From NCBI GenBank assembly GCA_910583615.1, contig CAJTXP010000004.1:1-64000 (forward strand): 64,000 nucleotides of DNA, given 5' to 3'. Made by a program: the position numbers and the translations under genes. This DNA is from an uncultured Lachnospiraceae bacterium (GTDB taxonomy: Bacteria; Bacillota; Clostridia; Lachnospirales; Lachnospiraceae). Shown here piece after piece: positions 60,655-64,000 of the stretch. The stretch's first letter is position 1. Each line of letters starts with the position of its first letter. The notes under the pieces were generated by a model that searched no databases, was not told where the DNA came from, and saw only the letters and a program-made list of their open reading frames with translations.

Positions 60655-60885
60655 CTATTCTGCTGACAGCTTTGCCAGATAGTCCACAGCCTCCTGCACC
60701 GTACGGATCTCCGACGCTTCCTGCTGATCGATCTCCACATCGAATTCGTCTTCCAGTTCGCCGAGCATGCTCATAAAGTCAAAGGAGGTAAATCCCAGGT
60801 CCTCCATAAAACGGGATTCCGGATGCACATCCCCCGGCTCCACTTCCACATAATTACAAATGATTTCTGCTAATTTCTCAAACAT
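60655..60885 (-). CDS. Free-standing acyl carrier protein
   Basis: This 76-residue acidic four-helix protein has the phosphopantetheine site DLGFTSFDFMSML, with the modified Ser at about 34. It lies between the AMP ligase and the condensation-domain gene, close on both sides, so it is a dedicated carrier rather than the fatty-acid-synthesis ACP. The start has AGAGGAG. Confidence 0.9.
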   Translation of the reverse strand: MFEKLAEIICNYVEVEPGDVHPESRFMEDLGFTSFDFMSMLGELEDEFDVEIDQQEASEIRTVQEAVDYLAKLSAE

Positions 60886-60898
60886 TTTTCTTCTCCTC

Positions 60899-62311
60899 TT
60901 AAACCAGTTTGATAATATCCCCCACGCTCAGGTTCGGATTTTCCACGCCCTTGAACATAATCTTACACAGGTAATAGTACAGGTATTCCAGCTTCTCTCT
61001 GGATACCGCCTTAACCTGATGTTCAAAGTTGAAGTCCAGTCCGTTGTCATCCGGCCGGTGCATAACCGTCAGATACATGGCCTGAGTGGTTGCTCCGTTG
61101 GGATACCACTTCGTCTTATACTTGATATCTCCAAGCTTCTCCAAGCCCTTCTCCTTCAAGGTCATCGGCTGATAGGTCAGCGCCATGGGCTCATACGTCT
61201 GTCCGTTCGGATGGGGATATTTCCGTCCTCTGTATGCAAAATACGCCACCGGATCAAAATTCGCATGCCGGAAATATTCATTCTGCAGATCGCGGATCTC
61301 ATGAATCCCCTGAAGGAATGTCTTATCCTCTGAAATAATGGTCCGGAACGGGAAGGAATGGATCCTGGTACCGCCGGATTTCTTCTCTTTCAAAGTCGCT
61401 CTTCTGGCAATGGCCGTGTTGATGGACACGTCGTCGTTTCCGTTCATCTTCTGGAAATAGGTCCTGAGTCCCATGAGCAGCAGGCATACCAGCGACACAT
61501 GATATTTCTCGCAGAAATCCATCAGACGCTTCGTCGGCTCCTCTTCCAGATGGAAGATATCCAGCGCGGAATCCACGGAATCCGATACGTTAATGGCCGC
61601 TCTGGCATTGGGATCGCCGCTTCGCTCCCGCTCTTCCTCCAGCGCCCTGGTACCGTCAACCCCATTATAAATCGGTTCCGGCATGCTGTCGATAAGATTC
61701 TGGAAATACGCCTCGTCCCGTTCCTTCGCTTTGCTTCCCGCCTCATAGGCCAGATCCTTCTGCAGCTGCTCGATATAGGACGCCATATCCTTCGGATAGT
61801 CTACTCCCTCATACATGGTATTGCAGTACAGTTCGATCACGTCCCGCAGGAAACAGATCAGCGACTGGGCGTCCATAATCCGGTGATCCACCAGCAGATA
61901 CACGCCCTGGAAACCGTCCGGCATCTTGATCATGACAATCCGGCTCATGGGAGAATCCTGGGGCTTGAAAGGCACTGCCGTCCACTCCGTCATGATTTTC
62001 TCCGCCTCTTCCATGGTGCCGGCGGTAAAATCCATAAACTCCACATCCGGACGGCCTTCCTCTGTGTTCACCACATACTGGTACCAGGTTCCCTCCTTGT
62101 CCGCCGCGAAACGGACACGCAGGCACTCGCACCGCTCGTATGCCTTGCAGATGGAGGCTTTCAGCACCTCCCAATCAAGCTCCGCCTCGATGGTCAGGCT
62201 GGTACCCACATTGAGCACTTCCTTTTTCGGACAGAAATTCTGGTAAAAAAAGTGGAACTTCTGTGCAGCAGTCAGCGGATATACCGGATATCCTTTTCTT
62301 TTCTTCATCAT
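60899..62311 (-). CDS. Stand-alone condensation-domain acyltransferase
   Basis: This 470-residue protein matches the NRPS condensation/wax-ester-synthase fold. It starts with the typical YPVYPLTAAQKFHFF. The active-site motif HHxxxDG appears as VDHRIMDAQSL, keeping the catalytic second His and the Asp while the first His is Asp and the final Gly is Ala. A later block, ALTYQPMTLKEKG, precedes the C-terminal part. It should transfer an acyl group from the neighbouring ACP to an amine, alcohol or thiol. The start overlaps the hydrolase stop (ATGA type). Confidence 0.8.
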   Translation of the reverse strand: MMKKRKGYPVYPLTAAQKFHFFYQNFCPKKEVLNVGTSLTIEAELDWEVLKASICKAYERCECLRVRFAADKEGTWYQYVVNTEEGRPDVEFMDFTAGTMEEAEKIMTEWTAVPFKPQDSPMSRIVMIKMPDGFQGVYLLVDHRIMDAQSLICFLRDVIELYCNTMYEGVDYPKDMASYIEQLQKDLAYEAGSKAKERDEAYFQNLIDSMPEPIYNGVDGTRALEEERERSGDPNARAAINVSDSVDSALDIFHLEEEPTKRLMDFCEKYHVSLVCLLLMGLRTYFQKMNGNDDVSINTAIARRATLKEKKSGGTRIHSFPFRTIISEDKTFLQGIHEIRDLQNEYFRHANFDPVAYFAYRGRKYPHPNGQTYEPMALTYQPMTLKEKGLEKLGDIKYKTKWYPNGATTQAMYLTVMHRPDDNGLDFNFEHQVKAVSREKLEYLYYYLCKIMFKGVENPNLSVGDIIKLV

Positions 62312-63255
62312 TTTTTCATCAAACCTCCAATAAACTCGTCCAGCGCCTGCTCGTAAGCTTCCATATCCTTATAATAGCTCTCCGCATGAGCCGCGCCTTC
62401 CACAATCAGCATCTTCTTTTCCGACGCCACATTTTCATAGATCTTTTCACACATGCTGCAGGGCACGAACGTATCCGCGCTTCCATGGATCAGAAGAATC
62501 GGCACCTCCGCCTTTCTGACCTCTCTGACAGAATTGCACTCGTCCAGCCCGTAGCCTGCCTTTTTCTTATTTACCAGACTGGCAATCTGGATCATGGGAA
62601 ATGCCGGCAGATGGTACATGGAATGGAGCACATGGGTAAATACCTCTTTGGCGGACGTAAATCCGCAGTCCGATACGATCCCCTTCACCTGCCCGGGCAG
62701 TTCCAGCCCGCTGGCCATCAGTACGGTAGCGCCTCCCATGGACGTTCCGTGCAGCAGGATCTCCATATCCTCCCCGCATCTGCCGACCAGCCATTCGATC
62801 CATCCAAGGGCGTCCATCCGATCCAGGCATCCAAAACCGATATACTCCCCTTCGCTGTCTCCGTGAGACCGTTCGTCCACCAGAAGCATGGAAAATCCCC
62901 GCTTCATATAGTAATCCGAAAGTCCGATATAATCGCTCATCCCCTGGCTGGTATAGCCGTGAAAACAAATAACGGTCTTTTTCTGATCTCCTGCCGGAAA
63001 CCAGGTGGCGTGCAGCTTCAGTCCGTCGTCGGACAGACGGTATACGTCCTCATGGGGCTGCGCCATCATATGCTCTTTTCTCTTTTCGATCAGCGGCAGA
63101 TACTGGTTCCAGTCCGTCCCGGCCATCTTCATGGTACGTTCCTTCTTCGCGTTGCCGCGCTTCATGGTCCTGCGGTAAAAATAAGCCGATCCGCCTGCTT
63201 CCGCCACGGTCAGAAGCCCGAGGAATATGGCTATGGCTCCCGCTTTTTTCTTCAT
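62308..63255 (-). CDS. Alpha/beta hydrolase with N-terminal membrane anchor
   Basis: The 315-residue protein has an N-terminal hydrophobic segment (AIAIFLGLLTVAEAGGSAYF) serving as anchor or signal. The hydrolase fold follows: oxyanion region VICFHGYTSQG, nucleophile Ser in LLHGTSMGGATVLMAS, acid near ILLIHGSADTFVP, and His in EGAAHAESYY. The family covers esterases, thioesterases and peptidases. In this cluster it may release or remodel the acyl product. The start has GAAGGA. It lies between the SCP2 gene and the condensation gene. Confidence 0.85.
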   Translation of the reverse strand: MKKKAGAIAIFLGLLTVAEAGGSAYFYRRTMKRGNAKKERTMKMAGTDWNQYLPLIEKRKEHMMAQPHEDVYRLSDDGLKLHATWFPAGDQKKTVICFHGYTSQGMSDYIGLSDYYMKRGFSMLLVDERSHGDSEGEYIGFGCLDRMDALGWIEWLVGRCGEDMEILLHGTSMGGATVLMASGLELPGQVKGIVSDCGFTSAKEVFTHVLHSMYHLPAFPMIQIASLVNKKKAGYGLDECNSVREVRKAEVPILLIHGSADTFVPCSMCEKIYENVASEKKMLIVEGAAHAESYYKDMEAYEQALDEFIGGLMKK

Positions 63256-63288
63256 ACCTGTTCCTTCTTTCTCTGTCTCTTTTTACGT

Positions 63289-63621
63289 TCAGGCCCTGCT
63301 GCGGTCCGCCAGTTCCTTAAAACGCAGCGCCTTGTCAATGTTTCCTTCCACTTTCAGTTTCTGGATCGTAAACGCCAGGACCGGATCCAGTTTACCGTCC
63401 GCCAGATCCCGAAGCGTCTGCGCGCTGCAGATAAACAGGGCGTCCCGGTCAAAATATTCATAGGGTTCCACAAACAGCTTTCCGTCTTTCACTTCCACAT
63501 AAAAGATGCCGGACGCCTCTCCTGTAATGTTGAACTGATAGGCCAGATGCTCCGTAATGTCACTCACATCCGCTTCCATAAACCTTCCTTTTATCTCTGC
63601 GAAAAAATCCGCATATGTCAT
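63289..63621 (-). CDS. SCP2 sterol-carrier-domain protein
   Basis: The 110-residue protein is a single SCP2 domain (AYQFNITGEASGIFYVEVKD, LFVEPYEYFDRDALF, LDPVLAFTIQKLKVEGNIDK), which forms a hydrophobic tunnel that binds lipids or acyl chains. The start at 63621 has GGAGG eight bases upstream; the frame runs on upstream through the promoter only by chance. It is the first gene of the acyl cluster, directly downstream of two TetR-type operators. Confidence 0.85.
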   Translation of the reverse strand: MTYADFFAEIKGRFMEADVSDITEHLAYQFNITGEASGIFYVEVKDGKLFVEPYEYFDRDALFICSAQTLRDLADGKLDPVLAFTIQKLKVEGNIDKALRFKELADRSRA

Positions 63622-63656
63622 CTTCTCACCCTCCGCAATGTCGCATTTTGTCTTTT

Positions 63657-63714
63657 TCGACCGTCGGTCGATCTGATTCCCCTGTACTTTATCATCTTTT
63701 CGACCGCTGGTCAA
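63657..63714 (-). promoter_or_regulatory. Promoter with two TetR-type operators
   Basis: On the minus strand TTGACC, 17 bases and TAAAGT. A perfect 15-base palindrome TCGACCGTCGGTCGA (63657-63671) lies just past the start site. A near copy TCGACCGCTGGTCAA (63700-63714) overlaps the -35. The likely repressor is the divergent gene at 63953. Confidence 0.75.
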
Positions 63715-63791
63715 CTGTATTTTGTCCAAAAATACAGACAGGAAAAAGAAGTTCTCCGTGAAATATGCAAAAAACGCCTGCCGCTTCGTTA

Positions 63792-63874
63792 CCTTTCACG
63801 GGGTGGAAGGTGGTTCGCGCCATGGGCCTGTGTGCTCTGCGCTCGTATGGAGTGTATCGGACACCGTGAAAAGG
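63792..63874. repeat. Palindromic repeat, copy 3 (shortened)
   Basis: It contains the same 30-base conserved block (63836-63865) and left outer region as copy 1, but lacks the right half. It is closed by its own short arms CCTTTCACGG and CCGTGAAAAGG. Confidence 0.7.
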
Positions 63875-63896
63875 GACGTCGCTCTTTGAAAAAAGA

Positions 63897-63925
63897 TTGT
63901 ACAGACCGTTTGATTTGTGTATAAT
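63897..63925 (+). promoter_or_regulatory. Promoter of the TetR-like gene
   Basis: TTGTAC, 17 bases and TATAAT, 28 bases before the ATG at 63953. No operator copy lies on it. Confidence 0.65.
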
Positions 63926-63952
63926 GGGATGAAACAGAAAGGTGGTTCCTTT

Positions 63953-64000
63953 ATGCCAAATGACACGAAATATACAAAGATCCTGGACGCGCTCCAGACG
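63953..64000 (+). CDS. TetR-like regulator, cut by the window end
   Basis: Only 16 codons are present (MPNDTKYTKILDALQT), behind GAAAGGTGG. This matches the N-terminus common in TetR regulators, just before the DNA-binding helices. The divergent position and the TCGACC/GGTCGA operators in front of the acyl cluster support that reading. Confidence 0.55.
   Translation, partial: MPNDTKYTKILDALQT

Noticed and set aside
1..64000. CRISPR arrays, tRNA and rRNA genes
   Set aside because: No regular direct repeats with spacers, no cloverleaf-type sequences with CCA ends and no rRNA segments were noticed on reading both strands.

Overview
The window reads as a chromosomal stretch of an acetogenic Clostridia bacterium, most likely Lachnospiraceae and close to Blautia. 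The reasons are a nearly complete Wood-Ljungdahl (reductive acetyl-CoA) locus, strong AGGAGG ribosome binding sites, frequent GTG/TTG starts, PTS and ABC sugar systems, YesMN-type and Bce-type two-component systems, and no sign of phage or IS transposase. No tRNA, rRNA or CRISPR array was seen.

Layout. 1-2824: a decayed alpha-glucoside PTS operon (malX-type transporter, then a GH4 phospho-alpha-glucosidase with a large internal deletion). 3162-6503: alanine dehydrogenase, NhaC-family antiporter and YczE-like membrane protein, probably one operon. 6714-9351: a LysM/YneA-like gene under three LexA (SOS) boxes, then a MotA/MotB-like pair resembling ZorA/ZorB without the other Zorya genes. 9366-11265: an orphan ABC-class ATPase flanked by related inverted repeats. 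11312-23198: YesN/YesM regulators facing an ABC sugar transporter, a GH78 alpha-L-rhamnosidase and a GH94 phosphorylase. 23222-26354: a long palindromic repeat, a Xer-type recombinase with an operator-like palindrome, a membrane-anchored C39-type peptidase and two small genes. 26378-31053: a bgl operon (licT-bglP-bglA) with two RAT/terminator antitermination sites. 31121-32002: a lipoprotein phosphoesterase.

32077-53282 (minus strand) is the Wood-Ljungdahl locus. In transcription order it holds rnfC2-metV-metF; then a His-rich metal protein, cooT, cooC, acsA, an acsF-like cooC, acsB; then acsD-acsC-acsE; then two small membrane proteins, the RACo activator and a DUF3786 protein; then fhs-fchA-folD. 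Together these cover the methyl branch from formate to methyl-THF, methyl transfer to the corrinoid protein, CO2 reduction and acetyl-CoA synthesis, plus nickel insertion and corrinoid reactivation. Formate dehydrogenase, hydrogenase and the Rnf complex are not here. FolD lacks both key cyclohydrolase residues, which fits the neighbouring FchA. The CODH/ACS promoter carries a CsoR/RcnR-type palindrome directly upstream of the nickel-handling genes.

53546-59100: a MerR regulator divergent from a BceAB-like ABC exporter and a BceRS-like two-component system. 59133-63621: a compact acyl-activation cluster (AMP ligase, free-standing ACP, stand-alone condensation-domain protein, alpha/beta hydrolase, SCP2 protein) under TetR-type operators, facing a TetR-like gene cut by the window end. 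This cluster, the palindromic repeat family and the nickel/CODH regulation are the best candidates for something not yet described.
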